A DNA stretch of 64,000 bases, from NCBI GenBank assembly GCA_963816785.1, contig CAWFLL010000004.1, positions 558,001-622,000 of the forward strand, read 5' to 3'. This document shows positions 46,714 to 55,187 of the stretch, in pieces. The stretch's first letter is position 1, and every line of letters starts with the position of its first letter. This stretch comes from VRUE01 sp963816785. Its GTDB lineage: Bacteria > Actinomycetota > Thermoleophilia > Solirubrobacterales > 70-9. The notes below the pieces were generated by a model, which worked only from the letters and a program-made list of their open reading frames with translations, did not search any database and was not told the origin of the DNA. Position numbers and translations under genes: made by a program.

Positions 46714-48276
46714 CTAGTGCGGAATCCGCTTTTGCAGCGGGATCCTGGCGCTCTGGCTGACCGGCGGGCCTTCGGTCGGCTTGAAGGTGAGCCGCACCTT
46801 GACCGTCGCTTTGCCTGTGTCAGCCAACCTCGCCTTTTCGCGCCCCACCGGCTTGATCGTGATCGTCCGCTTGCCGGAGGCGCCAGTTTTCCTGCCGACG
46901 ATCTGCTTGCCGGCAACCGTGAGGGTTCCGCCGGGAGGAAGCTCGACCGGCAGCTTCGCGGTCCCGTTGCGTTTGTTGAGTTTCGCTTTGCCGACCTTGA
47001 AGAACGCGGCCACCTGCGAGAGCTGAGCGGCACTGCCGGCATGATTGGTCGCGGTTTCGCGGCAGCGGTAATTGCCGGCGGCGGTCGCCCTGAACGACAT
47101 CGAGCCCGCCCCCGGGATCGGCTGGCCATCGTGAAGCCATTGCACCGCCGTCGACAGAGGCGCCCGGTAAAGGAACGCCTCGACAAGGTCACCCGCCCAG
47201 GAGCCGGCAGCGCAGGAGAGCTGCGCGCCCACAATCTGACTCGGTGGTCGTTTGACGGGCTTGCCCCTCACCCTCTTTTTCACGACTTTGCGCATGATGC
47301 TCGTGCCCGACACCGCGGGTACCCCCGTCCCTCGGGGCGTCTGCAGCAGCGCCGGGAAGTTCGGGCCACTGTTTTTCGGCACGGAGAACGGGAGGGTCGC
47401 GCCGCCCGTCCCGTCGGTCCGCACGAACGCGAGAGTGTCGACGACGGTATTGGCGAGGTAGACCCTCCCGGCTTCCGGGTCGAGAGCCAACCCGTAGGGG
47501 CCTTTGATTTCGAGGCCGCGATCGTCGAGATCCGCGGCGCCGCTCCCGTCGAGGTTGGCGGAGGACACGATCCCCGGGTTGTCGTTGACCCAGTAGAGCC
47601 GCCCCGCGGCGGCGTCGACGGCCATCCCGAACGGCGTGTCGAGGGTCGCCCCCGTGATCGGAAGCGTCGCCCCGCCGCTGCCGTCGAGGTTGGCGTAGGA
47701 GATCCAGCCGTCGCCGATGAAGCCCCAGTTCGTCCAGTAGACCCGCCCCGCAGCCGGGAAGACGGCGATCGCGCCGGGGAGGTCGATCATCGCCCCGCCG
47801 GTGTCGAGATCCGCTCCCCCGCTTCCGTCGAGATTCGCCCAGGAGACTTTGTTGGCACCCTCGTTCAGCCAGTAGATCCGCCTGGCGGCGACATCGACCG
47901 CGACGCCGTGCGGGCTCGATACCGTCGCGGTGCCGGTTTCGAGATCCCCTCCCCCGCTCCCGTCGAGGTTCGCCCAGGAGATCTTGCTGCCGGTGTGGTT
48001 CGACCAGTAGACCCGCCCCCCGACCGGATCGATCGCGAGGCCGATCGGCTCGTCCGTCGTCGCGCCGGCGGTGTTGAGGTGGACGACCCCGTTGCTGCCG
48101 TCGAGGTTGGCGTGGGAGATCTTGTCGGAGACGAAGTTGGCCCAGTAGACCTGGTCGGCGGCGCCGGCGGTCGAGGTCGCGAGCACCAGCCCCACCATCG
48201 TCACCAGGACTCCCAGCAGGGCTGCTCTGCGCGGACGAATGGAGTCGGCTCTCACCCGAGGCACGGTACTACCCAT
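46714..48276 (-). CDS. Secreted YWTD-type beta-propeller protein
   Basis: 520 residues from ATG 48276. Twin-Arg-like start then hydrophobic signal (AALLGVLVTMVGLVLATSTA). At least six repeats of about 43 residues with consensus GRVYWxN...ISxANLDGSGGxDLxTGGA, the LDL-receptor class B (YWTD) propeller pattern. The C-terminal part (residues 330-520) carries an Ig-like segment (LSCAAGSWAGD ... YRCRETATNHAG) and a basic stalk. Presumably surface-exposed and ligand-binding; ligand unknown. Confidence 0.83.
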   Translation of the reverse strand: MGSTVPRVRADSIRPRRAALLGVLVTMVGLVLATSTAGAADQVYWANFVSDKISHANLDGSNGVVHLNTAGATTDEPIGLAIDPVGGRVYWSNHTGSKISWANLDGSGGGDLETGTATVSSPHGVAVDVAARRIYWLNEGANKVSWANLDGSGGADLDTGGAMIDLPGAIAVFPAAGRVYWTNWGFIGDGWISYANLDGSGGATLPITGATLDTPFGMAVDAAAGRLYWVNDNPGIVSSANLDGSGAADLDDRGLEIKGPYGLALDPEAGRVYLANTVVDTLAFVRTDGTGGATLPFSVPKNSGPNFPALLQTPRGTGVPAVSGTSIMRKVVKKRVRGKPVKRPPSQIVGAQLSCAAGSWAGDLVEAFLYRAPLSTAVQWLHDGQPIPGAGSMSFRATAAGNYRCRETATNHAGSAAQLSQVAAFFKVGKAKLNKRNGTAKLPVELPPGGTLTVAGKQIVGRKTGASGKRTITIKPVGREKARLADTGKATVKVRLTFKPTEGPPVSQSARIPLQKRIPH

Positions 48277-48299
48277 TTGGTGATCTAGAGTGCCGCGCG

Positions 48300-49217
48300 A
48301 TGCCGGCCTCACCGACAGCCACGCCCGACCACATCAAGGACGTCAACACGCGCTACCACGACGCTGCCGCCGACGAATACGACGCCAAGTGGGGAATCGA
48401 CTTCGGCGCCACCGGGCAGCGCCAGGTGCGGCTGAAGCTCTCGAAGGCGCTGGGCGGGCTCGACAGCGAGCGCTTCGGCGACGGGCTGGAGATCGGCTCG
48501 GGAACCGGCTACTTCTCGCTCAACCTGCTCCAGCTCGGCGTCGTCGAGCGGCTCACCGCGACCGACATCTCGCCGGGGATGCTGGCGCGCCTGACCGGAA
48601 CCGCCGAGGCACTCGGGGTGAAGGTGACCACGGTCGAGACCGAGGCCGAGGAGCTCCCGTTCGAGGACGAGAGCTTCGACATCGTCTTCGGCCACGCGGT
48701 CCTCCACCACATCCCCGACGTCGAGCGGGCCTTCGCCGAGTTCCGGCGGGTGCTGCGGCCGGGAGGCGCGCTCGCCTTCGCCGGGGAGCCGTCCCGCTAC
48801 GGCGACCGGCTGGCGGAGATCCCGAAGCGGGCGGGGATGATCGCCGCCCCAGCCTGGAGAGGACTGGTCGGAGCCCGGCCGCGCGGCCTGCCCGAGGCCG
48901 AGATCTCCCACGGCCATGCCCTCGAGGGCGAGGTCGACGTGCACGCCTTCGCGCCGGCGGACCTGCGCCGGCTGCTGCGCGACTCCGGCTTCGAGCGGCG
49001 CCGGGTGTGCGGTGAGGAGCTGCTCGCCAACGCCTGGGGGTGGAGCCTGCGCACCCTCGAGTCGACGGCTGAGCCGACCTCGGTGTCCCGGAGCTGGCGC
49101 AACTTCGCCTTCAACAGCTACATCGCCCTGCAGAAGGTCGACACCCGCTACCTCGAGCCCCGCCTGCCCGCCGAGCTCTTCTACAACCTGCTCGCCTCGG
49201 GCCGCAAGCCCGCCTGA
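48300..49217 (+). CDS. Class I SAM-dependent methyltransferase (methyltransf_11 type)
   Basis: 305 residues. LEIGSGTGYFSLNLLQLG (SAM motif I), TDISPGMLARLTGTAE, ELPFEDESFDIVFGHAVLHHIPD and EFRRVLRPGGALAFAGEP. A C-terminal part of about 110 residues follows the Rossmann core. Substrate unknown. Divergent from the propeller gene with a 23-base gap. Confidence 0.9.
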   Translation: MPASPTATPDHIKDVNTRYHDAAADEYDAKWGIDFGATGQRQVRLKLSKALGGLDSERFGDGLEIGSGTGYFSLNLLQLGVVERLTATDISPGMLARLTGTAEALGVKVTTVETEAEELPFEDESFDIVFGHAVLHHIPDVERAFAEFRRVLRPGGALAFAGEPSRYGDRLAEIPKRAGMIAAPAWRGLVGARPRGLPEAEISHGHALEGEVDVHAFAPADLRRLLRDSGFERRRVCGEELLANAWGWSLRTLESTAEPTSVSRSWRNFAFNSYIALQKVDTRYLEPRLPAELFYNLLASGRKPA

Positions 49218-49224
49218 GAGCCCG

Positions 49225-49908
49225 TCACCAATCGCGGTCGGGGCTTCCGATCCGCTCGATCCCGTCGCGGACCCCGGCCAGCGCCTCCTCACGGACCCGG
49301 AGCTTGGTCGCGCGGTGGGCGCCCCGGTTGAGCGCCCCCAGCTCGGCGGCGGCCTCGAGCGCCGCGTCGCGCAGCGCGTCGGGCTCGACCAGCCGGTCGA
49401 GGAAGCCGGCCGTGGCGGCCTCCTCGGGATCGAGCATCGCCCCGGTGACCGTGCAGCGGTCGAAGTACGGCCGCGCCAGGCGGTGGCGGGCCACCGAGAT
49501 CCCGAACCAGGGGATCGTCAGCCCGATCGCGACCTCGTTGAGGCCGATCCTGAAGTCACCGCCGACGCCGACCCGGACGTCGGAGCAGAGCAGCATGAAG
49601 GCCGCCATCGCGATCGCGTTCCCATTGCAGGCCGCGACCACCGGGGCCGGGAACGACATCAGCCGCTCCGCCAGATGCGCGCCGCCGCCGATCATCTCCG
49701 CCGCCTGCTCGGGCGGGCACCGCAGGTCGAACCCGGCCGAGAACGTCTGCTCGCGGCCGGTGATCAGGACGATCGCCCCGTCCTCCTCGGCGCGGTCGAG
49801 CGCCGCCGCGATCTCGGCCAGCATCGCCGGCGACAGGACGTTCACCTTGCCGTCGTCCATGGCGATCGTCGCGACGCCGTCCTCGAGCGAGTAGGAGACG
49901 GGGCTCAT
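49225..49908 (-). CDS. Enoyl-CoA hydratase/isomerase (crotonase) family protein
   Basis: 227 residues, shorter than the usual 255-260. YSLEDGVATIAMDDGKVNVL, REQTFSAGFDLR (oxyanion strand), NGNAIAMAAFMLLCSDVRVG where the usual GG of the oxyanion helix is MA, and IGLNEVAIGL with the second catalytic Glu position. The fold is clear, the reaction is not. Follows the cyclase gene after 14 bases. Confidence 0.85.
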   Translation of the reverse strand: MSPVSYSLEDGVATIAMDDGKVNVLSPAMLAEIAAALDRAEEDGAIVLITGREQTFSAGFDLRCPPEQAAEMIGGGAHLAERLMSFPAPVVAACNGNAIAMAAFMLLCSDVRVGVGGDFRIGLNEVAIGLTIPWFGISVARHRLARPYFDRCTVTGAMLDPEEAATAGFLDRLVEPDALRDAALEAAAELGALNRGAHRATKLRVREEALAGVRDGIERIGSPDRDW

Positions 49909-49922
49909 GGCGCTGCGCGAGC

Positions 49923-51045
49923 CTATCGTGGGGCGCTGCCGGCCCGCCGGGCGCGGAACAGCTTGAACCCGGAGTCGAACCCCTTCAGGCGCCGCTCGCC
50001 GATGAAGGTGTAGGTGTAGCCGTCCCCGACCGCCTCCTTGGTCGCGGCGTCGACGACGACACTGCCCGGCCGGGCGATTCCGGTGATCCTGCTCGCGAGG
50101 TTGACCGAGCGGCCGTAGTAGTCGCCGGACTGGGCGAGGGCGGTCCCGTAGGAGAGGCCGGCCCGGACGAACGGAAACTCCTCGCCTTCGGCCTCCGCCC
50201 GCTCGACCAGTCGCAGCGCCGGCGCTGAGGAGCGGCTCCGGCTCGCTCGAGACGAGCATCGCCGCGTCGCCGATCATCTTCACCAGCCGCACCGGCGGCA
50301 CCGCGACCTCGATCGCCATCTGCTCGAACCTGCCCGCGACCGAGCCGAGCTCCTCGGGCGCGATCTCCTCGCCCAATCGGGTGAACTCGACCAGGTCGGC
50401 GAAGCAGACCGTGAGGTCGGCGGTGCCGCGAATCTCGCCGGATTCGAGGTCGGCGGCGCCGATCACGTCGCGGCGGACCTGCTCGAGCGTGTGGGTGCGG
50501 AGCGCGTAGACCAGGGTCGGCTCGATCAGCGGCATCAGGTGCTCGGCGGCCGCCGCGAAGCGGAGCGCGAGGTCGCGCTCGGTGTCACCGGGCTGCATCA
50601 TCGTGCGGACCGTCAGTTCACGATTGGCTTCCGCGATCCGCGCCGTCCCCATACCGATCGTCCGCGCCACCTGCACGATCCCGTCCTCGGGCAGGCCGGC
50701 GTCGAGGAAAGCCCTGACCCGGCGAGCGGCCTCGAGCTCAGCCTCGGTCAGCGAGCGGTCGTCGGGGTCGGGGTAGGGGATGCCGAGCGCCGCAGCCGCC
50801 CGCTGCAGCAGGTCGAGCTCGACTCCGGAGAGCTCGGCGACCTCACGCGGCGTGTAGCGGGGACCGTCGCCGGCGAGCGCCCGCTCGACCGGGAGCAGTG
50901 TCAGGCGGGCCGCTCCGACCGCCTCGCGAAGCTCCTCGAGCGAGACCCCTTCCGCGGTCAGCCGCTCGAGCAGCTCCCGCCGCGCCTCGCGGGCGTCACC
51001 CTCGACGCCGTCGAGCAGCCCCTCTGCCTCGAAGTCGATCGTCAT
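49923..51045 (-). pseudogene. Class III adenylate cyclase (Rv1264-like), interrupted by one-base frameshift
   Basis: The N-terminal part (PRYTPREVAELSGVELDLLQ, ARRVRAFLDAGLPEDGIVQV) matches the pH-sensing regulatory domain of Rv1264-type cyclases. The catalytic domain follows: TVCFADLVEFTRLGEEI with the metal Asp, RLVKMIGDAAMLVSSEP. The frame then breaks. The other frame continues with ALRLVERAEAEGEEFPFVRA, YYGRSVNLASRI (transition-state Asn/Arg) and FIGERRLKGF, ending at TAG 49923-49925. Deleting one G/C pair near 50219-50222 (GCGCCGGCGCTG) restores one frame of 373 residues; total length is 3n+1. Either inactivating or a consensus error. Confidence 0.85.
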
Positions 51046-51049
51046 GACA

Positions 51050-51108
51050 AATCCTCGCGCTTCGCTCGCGGCGCGAAGAACCAGATATGGCTCATTTGGC
51101 TCGCTCCC
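51050..51108. repeat. REP-like element between ggt and the adenylate cyclase
   Basis: CAAATCCTCGCGCTTCGCTC, then a CTTCGC-N7-GCGAAG inverted repeat, GAACCAGATATG, and GGCTCGCTCC. One base differs from the 25491 element over the core. It lies against the cyclase ATG (51045) and covers the last codons of ggt. Confidence 0.75.
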
Positions 51109-52711
51109 CGCTCATCCGGTCGGTCGCAACGCTACCGCCGCGCCGCGGATCGCCGCCGCCACTCAATGCACCCGTAACGGGATCGCGGGCGACGGCCTGG
51201 ACACCGCCGAAGAAGAGGTTGATCCGAGGCCGGCGCAGCACCTGCACGCCGCGCGCCTCGATCCTCGCCAGGGCCTCCTCGTCGATGCCGGGCTCGGCCT
51301 GGACGATGCCCTGCTCGAAGTGGAGCCGAGGCGCCCGCACCGCCTCGTCGGCGCCCATCCCCTCCTCGACCACGCGGATGATCGTCTGCAGGATCGCCGA
51401 GCGGATCCGATTCGAGCCGGCGCTGCCGAGACCCAGCTCGATCTCTCCGTCCCGCAGGACCACGCTCGGGGCCATCATCGACGGCACCCGGCGGCCCGGC
51501 GGTATCGCGTGGAAGCCGAGCGGGTTCAGGTCCTCCTCGCCCAGCATGTTGTTGAGTATCACCCCGGTCCCCGGGACGAGGACACCGGAGCCCGAGCCGT
51601 TGGAGCAGGTGACGCAGGCGCACATCCCGTCGCCGTCCAGCACGGAGATGTGGGTGGTCGACCCGAGCAGGTCCCCGGCCATCAGGTCGAGTGCCGCCGG
51701 GTCGAGCAGCTGCTCCCCCAGGCCGGCCTCGTAGAGCGCCTCGGCGAACTCCTCGCCCCGCGCCCGATTGGCGGCGCCCATCGCCGCGACCACCTGCTCG
51801 GGACCGCTCTGCTCCCCCAATCGCTCCAACAGCCCGAGGCAGTAGGCGATCAGGATGCCCCCCGAGGAAGGAGGCGGGTTGGTCAGCACCTCGGTGCCGC
51901 GGAACCCGGCCCGGATCGGCTCCCGCTCGATCGCCTCGTAGGCGGCGAGATCGCCCTTGCCGAGCGTGCCGCCCTGCGCTGTCACGAACTCGCTGATCGC
52001 CGCCGCGACGTCCCCCCTGTAGAAGGGCTCCGCGCCTTCGGCGCCGAACCGTTCCAGCGCCTCCGCCAGCTCCGGGAAGCGGAAGGTGTCACCCTCGCGC
52101 AGGGCGGTCCCACCCGGCGCATACAGCCCCCGGGTCCCCTCCAGCCGGACATGGATCGGCGCCAGGATGTCGAGGATGTAGGCCTGCTCGGCGTTGACGG
52201 GGGCTCCCTCGCGCGCGAAGCGGATCCCAGCGCCGGCGAGCTCGGCGAGCGGCATCGAGCCGAAACGCCCCAGCGCCAGCGCCAGTCCCGCCGCGGTCCC
52301 CGGCACCCCGCACGATGCCGGCCCGACGTAGAACGTCTGCACGATCTCGGCGTCGAAATGGACCGGGACCGGCACCAGCTCCGCCCCCCGCTCCACTCCA
52401 TCGAGCCCTGAAGCGGCGACAAAGAAATCGAACAAAATTCCGCCCCCCTCGTCGGCTCCCGCTCCCTCGCGAGGATCAGATTTCGACGCTCGGTCGCTCC
52501 CGCGGTCGGAGGGGGTTCGGTGGGCATTCGTCCCTTTCCCGCCAGTTACCATCATGAAGCCGCCGGCACCGAAGCCGGTCAACGGGCTCTCGACCGCGAA
52601 CGAGGTGAGAACGGAGGCAACCGCCGCGTCGACCGCATTCCCGCCGGCGCGCAGCACCGCGGCACCTGCCTTGGCGGTGAGTGGATGGCCCGCGGCGACG
52701 ACCCCGGTCAC
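51092..52711 (-). CDS. Gamma-glutamyltransferase family protein with in-frame insert
   Basis: Ntn-hydrolase precursor that self-cleaves before a Thr. 539 residues, GTG start 10 bases after the ftsZ stop. N-terminal AGGNAVDAAVASVLTSFAVE and SPLTGFGAGGFMMV; catalytic Thr in LLGSTTHISVLDGDG; LNNMLGEEDLNP; VPSMMAPSVVLRDG. Residues about 58-90 (GGKGTNAHRTPSDRGSDRAS...) are a hydrophilic insert relative to the family's short GGGGFxxV-DxFxxAP turn and are encoded by repeat DNA. No signal peptide, so the location may be cytosolic. Confidence 0.88.
   Translation of the reverse strand: MTGVVAAGHPLTAKAGAAVLRAGGNAVDAAVASVLTSFAVESPLTGFGAGGFMMVTGGKGTNAHRTPSDRGSDRASKSDPREGAGADEGGGILFDFFVAASGLDGVERGAELVPVPVHFDAEIVQTFYVGPASCGVPGTAAGLALALGRFGSMPLAELAGAGIRFAREGAPVNAEQAYILDILAPIHVRLEGTRGLYAPGGTALREGDTFRFPELAEALERFGAEGAEPFYRGDVAAAISEFVTAQGGTLGKGDLAAYEAIEREPIRAGFRGTEVLTNPPPSSGGILIAYCLGLLERLGEQSGPEQVVAAMGAANRARGEEFAEALYEAGLGEQLLDPAALDLMAGDLLGSTTHISVLDGDGMCACVTCSNGSGSGVLVPGTGVILNNMLGEEDLNPLGFHAIPPGRRVPSMMAPSVVLRDGEIELGLGSAGSNRIRSAILQTIIRVVEEGMGADEAVRAPRLHFEQGIVQAEPGIDEEALARIEARGVQVLRRPRINLFFGGVQAVARDPVTGALSGGGDPRRGGSVATDRMSGERAK
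52462..52512. repeat. Repeat copy embedded in-frame in ggt
   Basis: CTCGCGAGGATCAGATTTCG followed by ACGCTCGGTCGCTCC corresponds to the GAATCAGA...GCTCGCTCC half of the elements at 14915, 25491 and 51050. It lies in the hydrophilic insert of the gamma-glutamyltransferase and does not break the frame. Confidence 0.65.
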
Positions 52712-52720
52712 GGGGCTGGG

Positions 52721-54133
52721 CTACCCGGGCAGGAACTCTGGGACGTCGAGGCTGCCGAGGTCGCCGCGGCTCGCACCTCGGCCCTGGCCGCGGCCCTCAT
52801 CCTTGGTTCGCCGGATCGTCGGCTCGCCGGTGCGCCGGGGTGGCGCCGATCGACCGTCGAAGCGGGTGGCGACGACCGTCACCCAAACCTGGTCGCTCAG
52901 CGCCTCGTCGACGTTGGCGCCGAAGATGATGTTGGCGTCGGGGTGGGCGGCGTCGCCGACCAGCCTGGCCGCCTCGCTGACCTCGACCAACGAGAGGTCG
53001 GAGCCGCCGGTGATCGAGAGCAGGATCGCGCGCGCCCCCTCCATCGAGGTCTCGAGGAGCGGCGAGGAGATCGCTTTTTCGGCGGCCAGCAGCGCCCTTC
53101 CCTCGCCACTGCCCATGCCGATTCCCAGCAGGGCCCTGCCGGCGTCCGACATGATCGTCCGCACGTCCGCGAAGTCGAGGTTGATCAGAGCCGGCAGGGT
53201 CACCAGGTCGGAGATGCCCTGGACCCCCTGCCGCAGCACGTCGTCGGCGACCTGGAAGGCCTCGACCATCGACGTCTGCTGGTCGAGGACCTCGAGCAGG
53301 CGGTCGTTGGGGACCACGATCAGGGTGTCGACCTCGGCGGCGAGGGCCTCGATTCCCTTGCCGGCCTGGTTGCCCCGACGGGTCCCCTCGAAGCTGAACG
53401 GCTTGGTGACGATCCCGACCGTGAGCGCGCCGACCTCGCGCGCGAGCCGGGCGATCACCGGCGCCGCGCCGGTGCCCGTGCCTCCGCCGGCGCCGGCGGC
53501 GACGAAGACCATGTCCGATCCCTTGAGGAGGCGCTTCAGCCGGTCCTGCTCGCCGAAGGCGGAGCGATGGCCAAGCTCGGGGTCGGCGCCGGCGCCCAGC
53601 CCGCGCGTCTGTTCGTCGCCGATGTGGACTGTGACGTCGGCGACGCAGAGCTGCAGCGACTGGAGGTCGGTGTTGACGGCCATGAACTCCACCCCGGGGA
53701 CGCGAGCCTCGACCATGCGGTTGACGGCGTTGACGCCGGCACCGCCGACGCCGACGACACGGATCACCGGCTGGTGCGGCTGACCGCTCCCGACCGGCGC
53801 GTACTCCGGTTCCTCCCGCCCGTAACGGGGCACGTCAGGGATCTGCTCACTCCTCGAAGCCGGCTCCTCCGAAAAGACCCTTTTCAACCTTTCCGGCGGC
53901 GTCTCCGTCGAGGTCTCGTCGTCCAGCTGAGGCGCCTCGTCCGCGGGTGGCGCGGGCGCGGGGGTGGGCTCGTCTTCCGCAGCCTGCGAGGAGGACGGGT
54001 CCTCCCCCGCGACAGGACCCGCGGGCATGGCGTCCTCCAGCTCAGGCGGATCGCTCGGCGGATCGTCGGTCGTAGAGCGGAAGAGGTCGGCGAGGGGACC
54101 CTCGCGCATACTCGCCCGCTTACGCCGATTCAT
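52721..54133 (-). CDS. ftsZ: FtsZ with long N-terminal extension
   Basis: Tubulin-like GTPase of the division ring. 470 residues: about 110 residues of acidic, Pro-rich extension, then VIRVVGVGGAGVNAVNRM, the G-box FVAAGAGGGTGTGAAPVIA, T7 loop INLDFADVRTIMSDAG, and the C-terminal docking peptide SLDVPEFLPG. The ATG at 54133 has GGGAGGT at good spacing and overlaps the parA stop. All GTPase residues look intact. No dcw-cluster genes are near. Residues 37-65 are the element shared with ParA. Confidence 0.93.
   Translation of the reverse strand: MNRRKRASMREGPLADLFRSTTDDPPSDPPELEDAMPAGPVAGEDPSSSQAAEDEPTPAPAPPADEAPQLDDETSTETPPERLKRVFSEEPASRSEQIPDVPRYGREEPEYAPVGSGQPHQPVIRVVGVGGAGVNAVNRMVEARVPGVEFMAVNTDLQSLQLCVADVTVHIGDEQTRGLGAGADPELGHRSAFGEQDRLKRLLKGSDMVFVAAGAGGGTGTGAAPVIARLAREVGALTVGIVTKPFSFEGTRRGNQAGKGIEALAAEVDTLIVVPNDRLLEVLDQQTSMVEAFQVADDVLRQGVQGISDLVTLPALINLDFADVRTIMSDAGRALLGIGMGSGEGRALLAAEKAISSPLLETSMEGARAILLSITGGSDLSLVEVSEAARLVGDAAHPDANIIFGANVDEALSDQVWVTVVATRFDGRSAPPRRTGEPTIRRTKDEGRGQGRGASRGDLGSLDVPEFLPG
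53940..54025. repeat. Direct repeat, ftsZ copy, with terminal inverted repeats
   Basis: 86 bp bounded by (T)CCGCGGGT and ACCCGCGGG. Shares identical blocks CCGCGGGTGGCGCGG, CCGCAGCCTGCGAGGA, GTCCTCC and GGACCCGCGGGC with 54997-55076. Encodes PAGPVAGEDPSSSQAA and following Pro/Ala residues. Confidence 0.85.
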
Positions 54134-55187
54134 TGGCCAAGACCTCCCTAGCAAGCTCCCGGTAGTAGCTGGCCGCGTTCCCCTCGGGATCGTACTTGAG
54201 CACACTCGAGCCCTTCACCGGGGCCTCCGCGAACTTGATCGCCTTGCGGATCCGGGACTTGAAGACCAGCTCCCCGAAGTTCTCCTCGAGGATTTCGACC
54301 GCCTCCTTGGCGTGGACGGTGCGCGAATCGAGCATGGTCGGCAGGATGCCCTCGATCTTGACGTCCGGGTTGAGGTTCTCCTGGATCATCTTCAGCGTGT
54401 TCTGGAGCTGGACCAGTCCGCGCATCGACAGATACTCGCACTGGACGGGGACGATCACCCTGGTCGCGGCGGTCAGCGCGTTGATCGTGAGCAGGCCGAG
54501 GCTGGGCGGCGTGTCGATGCAGACGAAGTCGTAGTCGCCGGAGACCTCCTTCAGGGCCTTCTCCAGCGACCGCTCGCGGCCGATCTTGGTGCTCATCGCG
54601 ATCTCCGCCCCCGCGAGGTCGATCGACGACACGGCGATGTCGATCTCCCGATGCTGAATCACCTCGCTGATCGGCATGTCGTTGACGAGCACGTCATAGA
54701 GACTCTTCTCGACCTTGTCGGGATCGATTCCCTGGCTCATCGTCAGGTTCCCCTGCGGGTCCATGTCGATGCAGAGCACCCGGTAACCGGACTCGGCGAA
54801 GGCGACGGCGAGGTTGAGGGTCGTGGTCGTCTTCGCGACCCCGCCCTTCTGGTTGGCGAAGGCGATCACCTCGGCGTGCTTGACGTCGGCCTCCGGCTCC
54901 TCGTCCTGCGCCCCGGCCTCATGCCTGCTGGGCGCGATCAGATCCCGCGCCTTGATCCTCTCCGGCTCATCAGCTGCGTCTTCCTGGGTGGCCGCTCCCG
55001 CGGGTGGCGCGGAAGATGGCTCCTCGCCCGCAGCCTGCGAGGACGAGGAGTCGTCCTCCACGAGAGGACCCGCGGGCCGGGCGCGCTCGGGCACGGCCTC
55101 TTCCATCTCCTCGAGCTCCTCGACGATCGGGTGCTCCTCGACGGCAGTGGCTGACGGCTGCTTGGACTTTCGGCTAAGGAATCCCAT
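54120..55187 (-). CDS. ParA/Soj-type ATPase with N-terminal extension
   Basis: 355 residues from ATG 55187. About 115 residues of acidic, disordered-looking extension precede the ATPase: VIAFANQKGGVAKTTTTLNL (deviant Walker A with Ala in place of the usual Gly before the catalytic Lys), CIDMDPQGNLTMSQG, VCIDTPPSLGLLTINAL. No parB lies beside it; the 3' end overlaps ftsZ by 14 bases, so it is probably a positioning ATPase for FtsZ rather than a chromosome segregation pair. Residues 38-64 are the element shared with FtsZ. Confidence 0.9.
   Translation of the reverse strand: MGFLSRKSKQPSATAVEEHPIVEELEEMEEAVPERARPAGPLVEDDSSSSQAAGEEPSSAPPAGAATQEDAADEPERIKARDLIAPSRHEAGAQDEEPEADVKHAEVIAFANQKGGVAKTTTTLNLAVAFAESGYRVLCIDMDPQGNLTMSQGIDPDKVEKSLYDVLVNDMPISEVIQHREIDIAVSSIDLAGAEIAMSTKIGRERSLEKALKEVSGDYDFVCIDTPPSLGLLTINALTAATRVIVPVQCEYLSMRGLVQLQNTLKMIQENLNPDVKIEGILPTMLDSRTVHAKEAVEILEENFGELVFKSRIRKAIKFAEAPVKGSSVLKYDPEGNAASYYRELAREVLANESA
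54997..55076. repeat. Direct repeat, parA copy, with terminal inverted repeats
   Basis: 80 bp starting CCCGCGGGT and ending ACCCGCGGG, a perfect 9-bp terminal inverted repeat. Encodes PAGPLVEDDSSSSQAAGEEP, in the same N-terminal place (residue 38) as in FtsZ (residue 37). Confidence 0.85.

Noticed and set aside
46218..47234. Large minus-strand frame running from the propeller gene into the methyltransferase
   Set aside because: Only its 3' part is the methyltransferase; the rest is an out-of-frame reading of the propeller gene.
54120..55187. ParAB chromosome partition locus
   Set aside because: No parB gene and no parS-like palindromes seen; the partner in the operon is ftsZ.
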